DNA of 54,519 bases from Desulfobacterales bacterium (GCA_020348305.1 CP070746.1:6026278-6080796), one strand, 5' to 3'. Shown: positions 17,951-27,772, numbered from the stretch's first letter. The notes: generated by a model from the letters alone, not told the origin. A program made the numbers and translations.

Positions 17951-19666
17951 TTAACTATCTTCTATAATCAATTGGACCGTTTTTGTAGCATTCCAGCGAT
18001 TCCAGCGAAGCTTGAAGGCGATCTGATCAAATGAATCCTTTAAAGGCAGACCGGTATCGATATTAAAATGAATGGCATGGATCCATTTGTTTGGTGAATT
18101 GAACGTCTGCTTTAAGACCATTCGGCGGTGGCTATTGCCGACGACTTTAGAAGATGCAACACTCACATTTCTGGCCATAAATATCGGTTCGGGGTTTCCC
18201 GTTCCAAAAGGCGCCAAGGATTCGAGCTCATCAATTAGTCGTTCTGAAATATTTCTGAAGTCAAGTTCCCCATCAATATAAAGCTTTGGTATCAAATTAA
18301 CCGTTTCTATCAATTCGCCCACTGCATCTTCAAAGTGTTTTTTAAACCTCTCCAAGTTCTCGATTTTTACTTTGAGACCGGCGGCCATTGAATGTCCCCC
18401 GAAATTTTCCAGACTACCCTCGCAGGCCAATAGCCTTTGATACAGATCAATTTCCGGTATGCTGCGGGCTGAGCCTTTGCCAAACTTATCCTTAACTGCA
18501 ATAAGTACCACCGGACGATAATATTTTTCAACCATCCGGGAGGCTACGATTCCAAGTACCCCTTCATGCCATTGCCGGTTCCACAAGACAAGGCTATTTT
18601 CTTGCAACAAGGCCGTGTTCCTTGTTACGTCAGCGAGGATGTCGTCAATTATCCGTTTCTCGAGATTCTGTCGTTTTTGGTTCAATGTATTCAATGACTG
18701 AGCAAGTTGCCTGGCTTGGTTGACGTCTGTTGTCGTTAATAATTCAACGGCGATGGAAGCATGCGCCATTCGGCCGGCGGCGTTAAGTCGCGGTGCCAAT
18801 CGAAACGCGATATCATCCGCATCGGCTGCATTTTTTGAAATTCCAGCCATCTCCATCAGGGCATTAATGCCGAGGCGGTGACCGGAATTGATTAATTCAA
18901 GTCCGGTTTTTGAAAAAATTCGATTCTCGTAGACCAGGGGCACCATGTCGGCAATAGTTCCCAGGGCCACGAGATCACAATGATTTTTTAAATTGGGTTC
19001 TGACCGGTAATCCCAGAACTGCCGTTCTCGCAGATATTTTCGCAGACAAATCAATAGGCAAAATGCAACGCCAACACCGGCAAGGTTATCCAAGTCGGCG
19101 GTACAATCATGACGCTTTGGATTGATGACCGCAAGTGCCGGAGGCATTTTCTCGCTGATATTATGGTGATCGGTTATGATCACATCAACACCTGAAGCCC
19201 GGGCTTTGGCAACCGCTTCAAAACTTGCAGATCCGCAATCTGCCGTGATAATAAGACTTGTATTATTGGGCAGAACGTCGTTGCTTATTTGTTGAGCGTG
19301 GAGGCCGTATCCTTCGTTGATCCGGTGGGGAATATAATACGATACATTTGCACCGATGTATCGAAAAAAATCCAGCAGAACCGCGGTTGCGGTAACACCG
19401 TCAACATCGTAATCGCCAAATATGAGTATTTTTTCGTTTGCTTTAATAGCGGCATAAATTCGATGCACGGCTATATCCATGTCTTTGAGGGTAAACGGCG
19501 ATCGGAGGTTTTTTAAAGAGACATTCAAGAAATCAGAGGCTTCTGGCTCATTATGGATATGACGATTTATTAGGACGGCGGCCGTGATGGGGTGGCAATT
19601 TATGGTTTTGCTCATTTGCCTGATGGATTCAGGATCGGGATGCCGTATTTGCCATTGCTTTTTCAT
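17951..19666 (-). CDS. recJ: Single-strand DNA-specific exonuclease RecJ
   Basis: 571 residues, the normal length for RecJ. The DHH motifs are visible: GDYDVDG near 86, ADCGSAS near 142, TDHHN near 165, then the DHHA1 region with LAPRLNAAGR near 291 and the GGH-containing segment (NFGGHSMAAGLK) near 420. A C-terminal OB-like domain follows. It degrades 5' single-stranded ends during recombination and mismatch or base-excision repair, and needs Mn or Mg. First gene of the leftward set recJ, unknown, RNase Z-like. Confidence 0.95.
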   Translation of the reverse strand: MKKQWQIRHPDPESIRQMSKTINCHPITAAVLINRHIHNEPEASDFLNVSLKNLRSPFTLKDMDIAVHRIYAAIKANEKILIFGDYDVDGVTATAVLLDFFRYIGANVSYYIPHRINEGYGLHAQQISNDVLPNNTSLIITADCGSASFEAVAKARASGVDVIITDHHNISEKMPPALAVINPKRHDCTADLDNLAGVGVAFCLLICLRKYLRERQFWDYRSEPNLKNHCDLVALGTIADMVPLVYENRIFSKTGLELINSGHRLGINALMEMAGISKNAADADDIAFRLAPRLNAAGRMAHASIAVELLTTTDVNQARQLAQSLNTLNQKRQNLEKRIIDDILADVTRNTALLQENSLVLWNRQWHEGVLGIVASRMVEKYYRPVVLIAVKDKFGKGSARSIPEIDLYQRLLACEGSLENFGGHSMAAGLKVKIENLERFKKHFEDAVGELIETVNLIPKLYIDGELDFRNISERLIDELESLAPFGTGNPEPIFMARNVSVASSKVVGNSHRRMVLKQTFNSPNKWIHAIHFNIDTGLPLKDSFDQIAFKLRWNRWNATKTVQLIIEDS

Positions 19667-19936
19667 TAATGCGCCCTATATCTTATAATATCAAATTGAA
19701 CAACCCAAAAAAATCGCTGATTTTTCGATATCAAAGGTGCAATTGTGACTCTATTGAAAATATCAAGGTTATGGTTATAGTAATTGAAGTGTTTGACCTA
19801 TTTACGTATACGTGTTTTTAAACGGTTAAGAAGTTCTGATTTGAGCGGGATACCGAACGCAATACGAATGGACTCTGAAAACGTATTGATCCGCATTTTC
19901 GATTCTTCGTCTGCCCGGCTTTGATGGAGAAAGCTC

Positions 19937-20161
19937 TTGGTTTTGGAAACAACAAAAAAATATTATCGTGTTGATCGCAGGGAAATCGCCTTTTTAAGAT
20001 TTATCTTTGAGGCTTATGATGGTATAGCTTTTATAAGAACAGTAGATCCGCAAAAGGGAATTATTGTGCTTCACATTGCTCCCGGTTGTGAAAATGATAT
20101 TGATTTCATTTTGCACGATCTTAAAAAGGATATTATGATTGAACCCACGAACATTTTTTAA
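19937..20161 (+). CDS. DUF4911 domain protein
   Basis: 74 residues, starting with TTG (19937), supported by GGAGA six bases upstream; no ATG start is available. The sequence matches the DUF4911 pattern: YYRVDRREIAFLRFIFEAYD, then TVDPQKGIIVLHIAPGCE. In related Desulfobacterota this small protein lies just before miaB, as here (16-19 bases apart). A beta-alpha-beta fold is likely; it has no assigned function. Co-transcription with miaB is likely. Confidence 0.8.
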   Translation: MVLETTKKYYRVDRREIAFLRFIFEAYDGIAFIRTVDPQKGIIVLHIAPGCENDIDFILHDLKKDIMIEPTNIF

Positions 20162-20180
20162 AAAGTGAGCAAACATCTTG

Positions 20181-21602
20181 ATGAATGCCAAATTGCTGCA
20201 CATCAATACCATCGGTTGCCAGATGAATGTTTATGACTCCGAGCAAATTGCCGCTCACATGGCGCAACTGGGGTATCAACAGACATCATCTCCGCAGGCA
20301 GCCGATCTGATTATTGTCAATACGTGTACCATTCGTGAAAAGGCAGAGCAGAAAGCATATAGCTTTATCGGTCGGCTGGCACGCTTGAAACGAAAAAAAA
20401 GCCATCTCATTATCGGCATCGGCGGGTGTGTAGCCCAGCAAGAAGGTGAAAAAATTTTGGATCGCTTACCGTTTGTCGATATCGTTTTCGGGACTCAAGC
20501 CATTCATCGCTTACCCTTATTAATACGACAAATTGAAAAAAAACGCTGCCAAATTGTCGACATTGAAATGGCAGCGGACACCCAAGCAACGGAGCCCATC
20601 ATCGGTCTTCATCGTGAAACGTCCGTATCCCGATTTGTTACCATTATGCGAGGCTGCGACAACTATTGCTCTTATTGCGTGGTTCCGTTTGTACGAGGCC
20701 GAGAAACCAGTCGCCAACCGGATAAAATAATACAAGAAATTCGAACGCTCATTGACAACGGCGCAAAAGAGGTAACCTTACTGGGGCAGAACGTAAATAG
20801 CTATGGTAAGAAGGAAGGCTTATGCTCATTTCCTGAGTTGTTGGCACGCATCGATGAGCTCGAAGGGCTTTTACGCCTTCGGTTTACGACCTCTCATCCA
20901 AAGGACCTCAAGGGGAATCTCATCCGTTCATTTAAAGATCTGAATAAACTGTGTCATCATATCCATTTGCCAGTTCAATCAGGCTCGAATAAGATTTTAA
21001 AACAGATGAATCGTAAATATACTCGCGAGCTGTACCTTGACAAAGTGCTGAAACTGCGGGATACTTGTTCTGATATCGCGGTTACATCAGATATTATTGT
21101 CGGTTTCCCTGGAGAAACAGAAGCTGATTTTGAAGACACTCTGGATTTAATAAAAACGGTGGAATATGATGGTCTATTTGCGTTTCAATATTCAGATAGG
21201 CCCACTTCACCGTCTGTGCATTTACCGGATAAGGTTTCGGATTCTCAAAAAAAAGAAAGACTGCAAATCCTGCTTGCCATGCAGGATGCGATAACCAGAA
21301 AAAAAAATCAAGCGTTGGTAGGATCCATTCAAGAGATTCTTGCCGAAGGATTCAGTAAAAAGGAAATATCCGGCAAATCGGCAAATGGGCGGCAGCTCGC
21401 ACAGTGGATGGGGCGCACCTCCACCAACAATATCGTAAACTTCTATCATGATTATGACGCACCGGATTCCGGGCAAGCCCATTCAGGTAAATTAATCAAT
21501 GTTCGAATAGAAAAAGCATTTTCCCATTCACTGTGGGGAAAACCGTTAGCCGGTGCATCCACAGCTAAAGGGGTGAAAGGAGTTGAATGTTATGCTGCAT
21601 AA
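20181..21602 (+). CDS. miaB: tRNA-2-methylthio-N6-isopentenyladenosine synthase MiaB
   Basis: About 473 residues. ATG 20181 is preceded directly by a TTG that could also serve. The N-terminal UPF0004 domain has the three cluster cysteines at about 13, 49 and 83 (TIGCQMNVYDSE, NTCTIRE, GGCVAQQ). The radical-SAM CxxxCxxC motif (GCDNYCSYC) lies near 158-166. The C-terminal TRAM domain covers the last 65 residues. It adds the methylthio group to i6A37 of tRNA using two 4Fe-4S clusters. The 3' end overlaps the next gene by 11 bases. Confidence 0.96.
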   Translation: MNAKLLHINTIGCQMNVYDSEQIAAHMAQLGYQQTSSPQAADLIIVNTCTIREKAEQKAYSFIGRLARLKRKKSHLIIGIGGCVAQQEGEKILDRLPFVDIVFGTQAIHRLPLLIRQIEKKRCQIVDIEMAADTQATEPIIGLHRETSVSRFVTIMRGCDNYCSYCVVPFVRGRETSRQPDKIIQEIRTLIDNGAKEVTLLGQNVNSYGKKEGLCSFPELLARIDELEGLLRLRFTTSHPKDLKGNLIRSFKDLNKLCHHIHLPVQSGSNKILKQMNRKYTRELYLDKVLKLRDTCSDIAVTSDIIVGFPGETEADFEDTLDLIKTVEYDGLFAFQYSDRPTSPSVHLPDKVSDSQKKERLQILLAMQDAITRKKNQALVGSIQEILAEGFSKKEISGKSANGRQLAQWMGRTSTNNIVNFYHDYDAPDSGQAHSGKLINVRIEKAFSHSLWGKPLAGASTAKGVKGVECYAA

Positions 21603-22089
21603 GGTGAGTATTGCGGGCCTAACGATGGATCCGGCTTCGAATACGCCAATTATAATTCTGAAGTCAGAAGAAGATGACCAGGCAATTCCTATATGGATCG
21701 GGTTGCTGGAAGCGACATCGATCGCCTCCGCCCTTCAAAATATAAAATATGAGCGTCCCATGACCCACGATCTCTTTAAAAATTTTACAGACATGTTGGA
21801 GATCTCGATTGCCAAGGTTGAAGTGTGTGATTTAAAAGACAATACCTTCTTCGCCAGAATATACTTCGTATCCAAAGGGAAAAATTTTGATATGGATGCC
21901 CGTCCAAGCGATGCCATTGCCTTGGCATTGCGTTATAATGCGCCGATTTTCGTGGATGACGCGGTCATGAAAAAATCGAAAATGCCTGAAGGTGAAATGG
22001 AAGTTATGGATACCAGCGAGGAAGGCAAAAAATGGGCTGACTATCTTGAAAGCCTTAATCCTGAAGATTTTGGCAAATTCAAGGTCTAG
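21592..22089 (+). CDS. Bifunctional nuclease (BFN) domain protein
   Basis: The 165-residue product starts at ATG 21592, nine bases after AAGGAG; the in-frame TTG at 21583 touches that site and is unlikely. The DUF151/BFN domain covers most of the protein: ILKSEEDDQAIPIWIG, then EATSIASALQ, RPMTHDLF and RPSDAIALALR. Family members were described as DNase/RNase proteins in plants, but the bacterial role is unclear. Overlap with miaB implies coupled expression. A hairpin with U-tract follows at 22197. Confidence 0.9.
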   Translation: MLHKVSIAGLTMDPASNTPIIILKSEEDDQAIPIWIGLLEATSIASALQNIKYERPMTHDLFKNFTDMLEISIAKVEVCDLKDNTFFARIYFVSKGKNFDMDARPSDAIALALRYNAPIFVDDAVMKKSKMPEGEMEVMDTSEEGKKWADYLESLNPEDFGKFKV

Positions 22090-22196
22090 CGCACGCATTG
22101 AGGCTTTGATCTCAGATATATTCTTATCCTGCCCGATATTTAAAATATTTTCCACTTTCCGAACATCCCCGCCAAAAATTTTCATACAAAAAAGAT

Positions 22197-22230
22197 AAGC
22201 GCCATACGATTTAACTTGGCGCTTTTTTTC
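22197..22230 (+). terminator. Rho-independent terminator after the miaB operon
   Basis: AAGCGCCA and TGGCGCTT form an 8-bp stem with a 12-base loop, followed by a run of seven T. It closes the DUF4911-miaB-BFN unit. Confidence 0.8.
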
Positions 22231-22367
22231 CTTTTAAAAATAATCAAAATGAGAAGATTTTGGCAGATATTATCAGAAAGAATAATTGTTGATAAATTGT
22301 TCATAACTTTTATTGTTCAAAAATAGAAACCCGCGCTAATAAGGTTTGACAATAGAGCTCTGATGTC

Positions 22368-22461
22368 ACAATATAGCTCCAATATAAATTACTATATATT
22401 GTGCTTGCAGACAATTATCATACAATATATTGTTGACATCGGCCAAATAATACGATAAATT
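22368..22461 (+). promoter_or_regulatory. Promoter with repeated ACAATATA boxes
   Basis: TTGACA (22433-22438) and TAAATT (22456-22461) are 17 bases apart and could be a sigma-70 promoter for the receiver gene. Overlapping the -35 is a perfect 12-bp palindrome ACAATATATTGT (22422-22433). Half-sites of the same sequence lie upstream at 22368-22375 (ACAATATA) and 22395-22402 (TATATTGT), 27-29 bases apart centre to centre. This looks like an operator for a dimeric regulator; the regulator is not identified. Confidence 0.5.
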
Positions 22462-22514
22462 AGGGTCTATTGAGTAATGCCTATTCATCTAAAAATTCTT
22501 TCGGAGAAGATTCT

Positions 22515-22886
22515 ATGTGCTCAATTTTAGTTATTGATGATGAGAAGAAACTTTTGAGTATTATTCAAGAAGTTCTAAGCCAATTTGGCCATCGAGTTGA
22601 AATTGCTGAAGATGGATACAAAGGAATTCAAAAGTTTGAGGATGGCAGCTTTGACATAGTCATCACCGACATGCGCATGCCGGGAATTGACGGCGAGGGT
22701 GTTGTTAAGCATATTCGAAATTCTCAACATAAATCGATTCCGGTTATTGGTATATCCGGAACTCCATGGCTTCTTCAAAATGACGGCTTTGATGTTATTC
22801 TACCAAAACCTTTCCCGCTCGAAGATCTCATTGACTCGGTTTCCCGCTTGATAAAAATTCCGTCCAAAACAGCCACCGGAGCATAG
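22515..22886 (+). CDS. Stand-alone receiver domain protein
   Basis: 123 residues starting at ATG 22515 with GGAGA seven bases before; an in-frame TTG at 22470 lacks a site. It is a single CheY-like receiver: acidic pair in VIDDEKK (8-9), phosphoacceptor Asp in VITDMRMPG (near 53), the conserved Thr/Ser position in GISGTP and the Lys in LPKPFP. There is no output domain. It must act through another protein, possibly the hybrid kinase at 24055. Its upstream region has a palindromic operator candidate. Confidence 0.88.
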   Translation: MCSILVIDDEKKLLSIIQEVLSQFGHRVEIAEDGYKGIQKFEDGSFDIVITDMRMPGIDGEGVVKHIRNSQHKSIPVIGISGTPWLLQNDGFDVILPKPFPLEDLIDSVSRLIKIPSKTATGA

Positions 22887-22980
22887 ATCCTTTTCTTTAC
22901 ATAAAATGAATCCCCATTTTTTTGCCCATTAACGTAAAATAAATTCAAAATTTCAAAAGATCGAGTATTGGAGACGTCAA

Positions 22981-24045
22981 ATGATATGTTCTTATCATCT
23001 CACATCTCGCAAGTATCTGAAAAAGCGAATAGTTATCTTTACTTGGTATTTTGCGTGGATTCATGTTTGCAATTGTGCAGCTGCGCAGGCACCACCTGAG
23101 CCAGTAAATCGGCTGGAATACCATCTCAAACAGACAAAAAAAGAGCTAACGCCATTGAACTTGGCCAAAGTACCTTCATTGACAGAATCAGCTAAAATTT
23201 ACTTAAGATATTATGGAATTCATATTAAAGACATACGACATTACTTCGGTACCTTTAACTCTGGTTCCCATATTCTCGCTGCTCACGTTTTTCTACCAAT
23301 GAATCCAAAAGCCACTATTTTTTTGTTACATGGATACCTTGACCATACCGGCATATTAAAAAATCTTATCCGTTTATGTGTAAGTCAGCAGTTTGCGGTA
23401 GCTATTTATGATTTACCCGGCCACGGGCTTTCAAGTGGGGTCTCCTGCTCGATTAACGATTTTTCCGAATATGTTTCCATCTTTGGAGATTTTGTTGAAT
23501 TGTGCTACCCCCACTTGCCGCAACCCTATCACATTATCGGCCATAGCACCGGTTGTGCCATCGCATTTGATTATTTGCATCGCGTTACCAGCACAAATTT
23601 TGATAAAGTTATTTATATCGCCCCGCTGGTGCGTTCTGCTTATTGGACGATTTCCAAGGCCCATCATTATCTGGCAAAACCTTTTATCGAATCCATACCC
23701 CGTGTTTTTTTTAATAATTCCTCTGATCCGGAATTTAATCAATTTTTGCAAACTGATCCGCTACAATGCAGACAGATACCCTTAAAATGGTTGGAAGCAC
23801 TATTTGCATGGAATGAGCGTGTCGAAGCATACGAGCCCATTTCGCAGCCGGTTTTCATTCTTCAAGGCATGGCTGACACGGTTGTTGACTGGGATTACAA
23901 TATCCCCTTTCTTAAAAGAAAAAATAGTTCAGTTACCGTGAAATGGGTTGAGGATGGCATGCATCACTTATTGAATGAACGAACCGAGATTCGTTTGAGG
24001 GTTTTAAATACGGTGAAGGATTATTTACAAAAAAGGCAGCGATAA
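22981..24045 (+). CDS. Exported alpha/beta hydrolase (lysophospholipase-like)
   Basis: 354 residues after GGAGA. An N-terminal basic and hydrophobic stretch (to about 37) reads as a signal peptide or anchor. The oxyanion-loop LLHGYLDHTG is near 118, the nucleophile elbow GHSTG near 189, the Asp in GMADTVVD near 301 and the catalytic His in DGMHHLLNE near 327. This fits the serine-aminopeptidase/monoacylglycerol lipase group. Substrate is unknown. The gene converges with the kinase at 24055 with only nine bases between the stops. Confidence 0.85.
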   Translation: MICSYHLTSRKYLKKRIVIFTWYFAWIHVCNCAAAQAPPEPVNRLEYHLKQTKKELTPLNLAKVPSLTESAKIYLRYYGIHIKDIRHYFGTFNSGSHILAAHVFLPMNPKATIFLLHGYLDHTGILKNLIRLCVSQQFAVAIYDLPGHGLSSGVSCSINDFSEYVSIFGDFVELCYPHLPQPYHIIGHSTGCAIAFDYLHRVTSTNFDKVIYIAPLVRSAYWTISKAHHYLAKPFIESIPRVFFNNSSDPEFNQFLQTDPLQCRQIPLKWLEALFAWNERVEAYEPISQPVFILQGMADTVVDWDYNIPFLKRKNSSVTVKWVEDGMHHLLNERTEIRLRVLNTVKDYLQKRQR

Positions 24046-24054
24046 TTTACTGCT

Positions 24055-25815
24055 TCAAGCACCTTCAAGCACTGCTCGAATGGCTGAGGCCAATTCGCTT
24101 TTAACCACCGGTTTCATTATAAATTTTTGAATTCCCCTTGAAAGCGCCTTTTCTTCGGTGATGGTTTCATTAAAACCGGTGCAAAGAATTATCGGAATAT
24201 CGGGCTTAACCCCGATCAGTTTTTGAGCAAGTCGATCTCCGGTAACATGGGGCATTGTCATATCCGTTATCACCAAGTCAAATTCTTCAGGGTGCTGGGC
24301 AAACACTTTTAAAGCCTCTTGGCCATCGGTGCGGGCAGTAACCCTATAACCGAGATTTTCCAACATCTGCTGCACCAGCGCAACAATCTGCTCTTCGTCA
24401 TCCACCAATAGAATATGCTCGTTGCCTCCGGCTGCCTCGGTAAATGAGTTCGTTTTGGTTTCCTCGTCTATTTCATCGATCAGTGGCAAGAAAACATGAA
24501 AGGTGCTTCCCTTTCCGGGTGCGCTGCTTACGGTAATATCGCCCCCATGATTTTTTACCATTCCGTGGATGACCGACAAACCCAAACCCGCGCCTTGTCC
24601 AGGCGCTTTGGTTGTATAATACGGCTCGAAGATCCGATCCAATATCGCCGGTTCCATTCCACAGCCTTCATCTTTAACTGTCAATTGCAAGTACCTACCC
24701 GGCGTTAATCCTGTTATTTCAATCGCTTCCACATAGTTGATATCCACTTCGGCCAAACGTACTTCTAGCTTCCCCCCGGTTTCCTGCATGGCCTGATAAG
24801 CATTGGTACATAGATTCATGATAATCTGATGGATCTGAATGGCATCTCCAGAAATTGCACCGTAATTTTCATCCAACTCATGTACAATCTCGATGGTTGC
24901 GGGGATAGAGGCCCGTAAAAGCTTAAGGGCTTCTTTAATGATGTATTGAATCTTTATGGGCTTGCGTTCATGACCGCTTTGGCGACTAAAGGTAAGTATT
25001 TGTTGAACTAAGTCTTTTGCGCGATTGGCCGATTTAAGAATTTCTTCTAAATTTTTGCGGGCCGAACTATCTTCCGGGACTTCATCCATGGTCAACTCGG
25101 TAAAGCCGACAATGGGAAAAAGAATATTATTGAAATCATGGGCAATACCACCGGCCAATGTTCCAATAGCCTGTATTTTCAGTACCTGTTGCAGTTGTCT
25201 TTCGGATTGAGCCAACGCTTTGGTGTGTTCCTCTACCTTCTTTTCGAGAATGATGTTTTGGCTGCGCAACAGCGAATAAAATTCTAGACTTTCCACTGCA
25301 TTGGCCGTATTCAGGAGAATAATGGACAAAAGTGTAAGCGAAGTATCAGGAATTTTCTGACCTTCGGATGGTAATAATCCGACGAACATGCCTCGGATTC
25401 TGGAATAGGTGGCAATAACATGTAAGATAAATTTTCGTGTATGATCTCTGGACGAGATAGATACCCCTTTTTTTTCGCGGATGGCCCAGGCGAATAAACC
25501 CTTATCAATCATATGCTCGACTTCATTTTCAACAAATTCTTTTAGAGAAGGCTCATTGCATAGCGCTAATTTAAAATCAGCATGGTCTTGATCTACAAGA
25601 TAAAAAACAGTGGCATCAAGGGGAATGAGATGGTTGATTCGCTTTTCGGCTTCTTGGAATATACATTTTGGTCCATGGCCTTTGTTGATATTCTCTTGAA
25701 AATCCCCAAGCGACAACGCCATTTCCAACATACTTTGGATGAATCGCCGATGGTTTTCTAAGTATTCAATACGAGCCAATAGTTTTTCGGGATTTATATT
25801 TATAGCCGTATTCAT
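24055..25815 (-). CDS. Soluble hybrid sensor histidine kinase (GAF-like, HisKA, HATPase, REC)
   Basis: I place the start at ATG 25815 with AAAGG just upstream. A longer frame back to TTG 26010 would run through an inverted repeat and has no domain. The product has 586 residues and no membrane segment. It has a GAF-like sensor domain (about 60-200), a coiled coil, the HisKA motif GGIAHDFNNILFP near 225, an ATPase domain (DEGCGM, GAGLGLSV) and a C-terminal receiver with LLVDDEE, VITDMTMP and MKPVVK. It should sense a cytoplasmic signal. A lone receiver gene lies about 1.2 kb away and could be a partner. Confidence 0.9.
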   Translation of the reverse strand: MNTAININPEKLLARIEYLENHRRFIQSMLEMALSLGDFQENINKGHGPKCIFQEAEKRINHLIPLDATVFYLVDQDHADFKLALCNEPSLKEFVENEVEHMIDKGLFAWAIREKKGVSISSRDHTRKFILHVIATYSRIRGMFVGLLPSEGQKIPDTSLTLLSIILLNTANAVESLEFYSLLRSQNIILEKKVEEHTKALAQSERQLQQVLKIQAIGTLAGGIAHDFNNILFPIVGFTELTMDEVPEDSSARKNLEEILKSANRAKDLVQQILTFSRQSGHERKPIKIQYIIKEALKLLRASIPATIEIVHELDENYGAISGDAIQIHQIIMNLCTNAYQAMQETGGKLEVRLAEVDINYVEAIEITGLTPGRYLQLTVKDEGCGMEPAILDRIFEPYYTTKAPGQGAGLGLSVIHGMVKNHGGDITVSSAPGKGSTFHVFLPLIDEIDEETKTNSFTEAAGGNEHILLVDDEEQIVALVQQMLENLGYRVTARTDGQEALKVFAQHPEEFDLVITDMTMPHVTGDRLAQKLIGVKPDIPIILCTGFNETITEEKALSRGIQKFIMKPVVKSELASAIRAVLEGA

Positions 25816-25981
25816 ATCGCCTTTAATGGTTTTGGATATATGATGCCCATTGTGTCTGTGGTAGGATCTTATCTGAAGATCACTTTTAGTATCGCATAGA
25901 AAGCGAAATTGATTTGCAAATACATACTTCGCTAGGGCTTTTTCATAAATATCCTGCGGATGGATGCGATGATCCTTATTT

Positions 25982-26086
25982 AAACTTATCTGGTTATCCA
26001 GAAAGACCAAGTAGGCTTCTTTAATTGTAAGATAACCTTGTATATTATTATGGTCACTTGGCTTTTGTAGATAACCAGATAAACTT
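25982..26086. repeat. Long imperfect inverted repeat
   Basis: The arm at 25982-26016 and the complement of 26052-26086 match at 26 of 35 positions; the outer 17 bases match at 15, including a perfect TTATCTGGTTATC. The 35-base centre is AT-rich. It sits upstream of the hybrid kinase, between it and a hydrolase gene. It could be a short inverted-repeat element or a leader hairpin. Confidence 0.6.
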
Positions 26087-26164
26087 GTTATCGTCTAAAA
26101 TAAGCATAAACTTGAGAAAAAATACGGAATAAATATTTGGAATCATTGAAGCTGTTAGGTAATC

Positions 26165-26995
26165 TCAGCATGATTTTACCTGATGCGCTAATTTCTTTAT
26201 GGCTGCCATGTATTCGGATATACCGCGCATAAAAATGTCATTATGGTTTGCACCGGGGATTTTTAGAAAGGTTTTTTCGCTAGCCGGGCAAGTGTCATAA
26301 AGTGCCTGACCGTCGGAGAACGGGATGATATGATCAAACTCGGCATGGATAATCAGGGTGGGCTTTCTAAACCGGCTCATTTTCTTTAGGTTGTGAAATC
26401 CCTTTTCTTCTTTGAACCCGACTGCTTCCGGATCGATTCTCAATAATCTCAACAATGGGCTCACGTAGGCAAATCCGCTTTCAACAATCAAACCATCGAC
26501 TCGATCTTGGTAATGGAATGCTAATTCAAGCACTGAAGCACTGCCCAAAGACCGTCCCATTAGAATAAATGGACCGGGATAATTATGTTGGTGTAACCAA
26601 GTTTTAGCGTAATCAAAAATAATATGACAATCCCGCATCATGTCTGTAACCGAGGGTTTTCCTGTTGATCGACCGTATCCCCGGTAATCTGCAGCTAAGA
26701 GATTGATACCCAATTGGTTATACATGGGCCCTAAGTCATCGTAATCCGATACAATTTCGCCATTACCGTGAAAAAAAAGAAGGTTGCAGCCTGATTTTTC
26801 AGCCATGTGAAATCGGGCACCGATGACCACATCTTCTTCAACCGCAATCAAATGATCTCTTTCTGTAGGAATCAGTTGATCTAGATCTGAGGAAGAAAAA
26901 TCTGAAGATCGTGGTTCGGGTCTGGGATGAAATAAAAACACAAGCACCTCCGGTCGATCCAGCACCGAATAGTCAATTTTTGAAATGTCGATCAA
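26165..26995 (-). CDS. Alpha/beta hydrolase, cytoplasmic
   Basis: 276 residues from TTG 26995, supported by AAGGAG eight bases upstream; no ATG is nearby. The oxyanion-loop region is LLFFHGNGE (near 73), the nucleophile elbow GRSLGSAS near 146, the Asp in HAEFDHIIP near 223 and the His in GANHNDIF near 250. This pattern matches YfhR/BEM46-like serine hydrolases. No signal peptide is present. Substrate is unknown. Confidence 0.87.
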   Translation of the reverse strand: MIDISKIDYSVLDRPEVLVFLFHPRPEPRSSDFSSSDLDQLIPTERDHLIAVEEDVVIGARFHMAEKSGCNLLFFHGNGEIVSDYDDLGPMYNQLGINLLAADYRGYGRSTGKPSVTDMMRDCHIIFDYAKTWLHQHNYPGPFILMGRSLGSASVLELAFHYQDRVDGLIVESGFAYVSPLLRLLRIDPEAVGFKEEKGFHNLKKMSRFRKPTLIIHAEFDHIIPFSDGQALYDTCPASEKTFLKIPGANHNDIFMRGISEYMAAIKKLAHQVKSC

Positions 26996-27102
26996 TTGAA
27001 GTTCTCCTTTTTGTGATTCGCAATGTTTACAAAGTGCGAAACTATTCTGCTGCGGATTTCAAATCATCTGTGAATTCGTCGAATTGAACCATGTAGGGGC
27101 GT

Positions 27103-27600
27103 TTACTTTAAATTTCGCACCAGTAATGCTCGGCAGCCTTTGTTCTCATGCAAATCAATCGCAAATGCATTTCCAACATTGAAATTAAAGGCCAGCGGAG
27201 ACCCCAACGCAGTTTCCGAGGACCAGATGACGATGCAGCTCAGCCTTATTTGCGGTACCATTTTGACTCGATGGCCGCAATCGGTTTGATACCCATCGTA
27301 ATCGATGCCTTGCACATAGAGGGTTTGTAGTTCATTGAGGGTTGGCAAGCGCCAATTATCATACTTGCGGGAAATGGTATTAGAAAATTCACTTTTGGAC
27401 CAAATTTGCGCCTGCTTCCAGAGGATGTCGAACTGATTATCGGATTTTGCCCACATGAGGCCGAATTCTCGATCCGTTACCGTTCCATCTCCGTTATCAA
27501 TAAAGCGGTCGTCGGCCAAAACCAATACGAAACTCAACCCAAGATATAAAGCTATGAATAGAGCAGAATATGGAATTCGTTTATAAATCCTTTTTTTCAT
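27103..27600 (-). CDS. Exported DUF1566 (Lcl-like) domain protein
   Basis: 165 residues with an N-terminal signal peptide (to about 29). The mature part has the DUF1566 pattern: DRFIDNGDGTVTDREFGLMW, a Trp/Ala helix, YDNWRLPTLNELQTL, WSSE and the closing CRALLVRN. Such domains are C-type-lectin-like and occur in secreted proteins of Desulfobacterota. Function is unknown. Monocistronic, with short AT-rich spacers on both sides. Confidence 0.82.
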   Translation of the reverse strand: MKKRIYKRIPYSALFIALYLGLSFVLVLADDRFIDNGDGTVTDREFGLMWAKSDNQFDILWKQAQIWSKSEFSNTISRKYDNWRLPTLNELQTLYVQGIDYDGYQTDCGHRVKMVPQIRLSCIVIWSSETALGSPLAFNFNVGNAFAIDLHENKGCRALLVRNLK

Positions 27601-27772
27601 CTCACGACGGCTTGATGAGGCTTTATTTTAATAGATGATTAGTATGAATTTATATTTAATAAATGCCAATATACTCAAATGACACGTGAAAAATCGCTTG
27701 CAGGATATGAATCTCTTTTTATAATATAGCTAAAAGACCTCTGTCGGGCAAGCTGAAATCCGAAGATCGCAC

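Noticed and set aside
19800..19900. Leftward 32-codon frame starting MRINTFSESIRIAFG
   Set aside because: Too short, weak ribosome binding site, no family; it may be chance.
22470..22514. Earlier TTG start for the receiver gene
   Set aside because: No ribosome binding site before it; GGAGA is placed well for ATG 22515.
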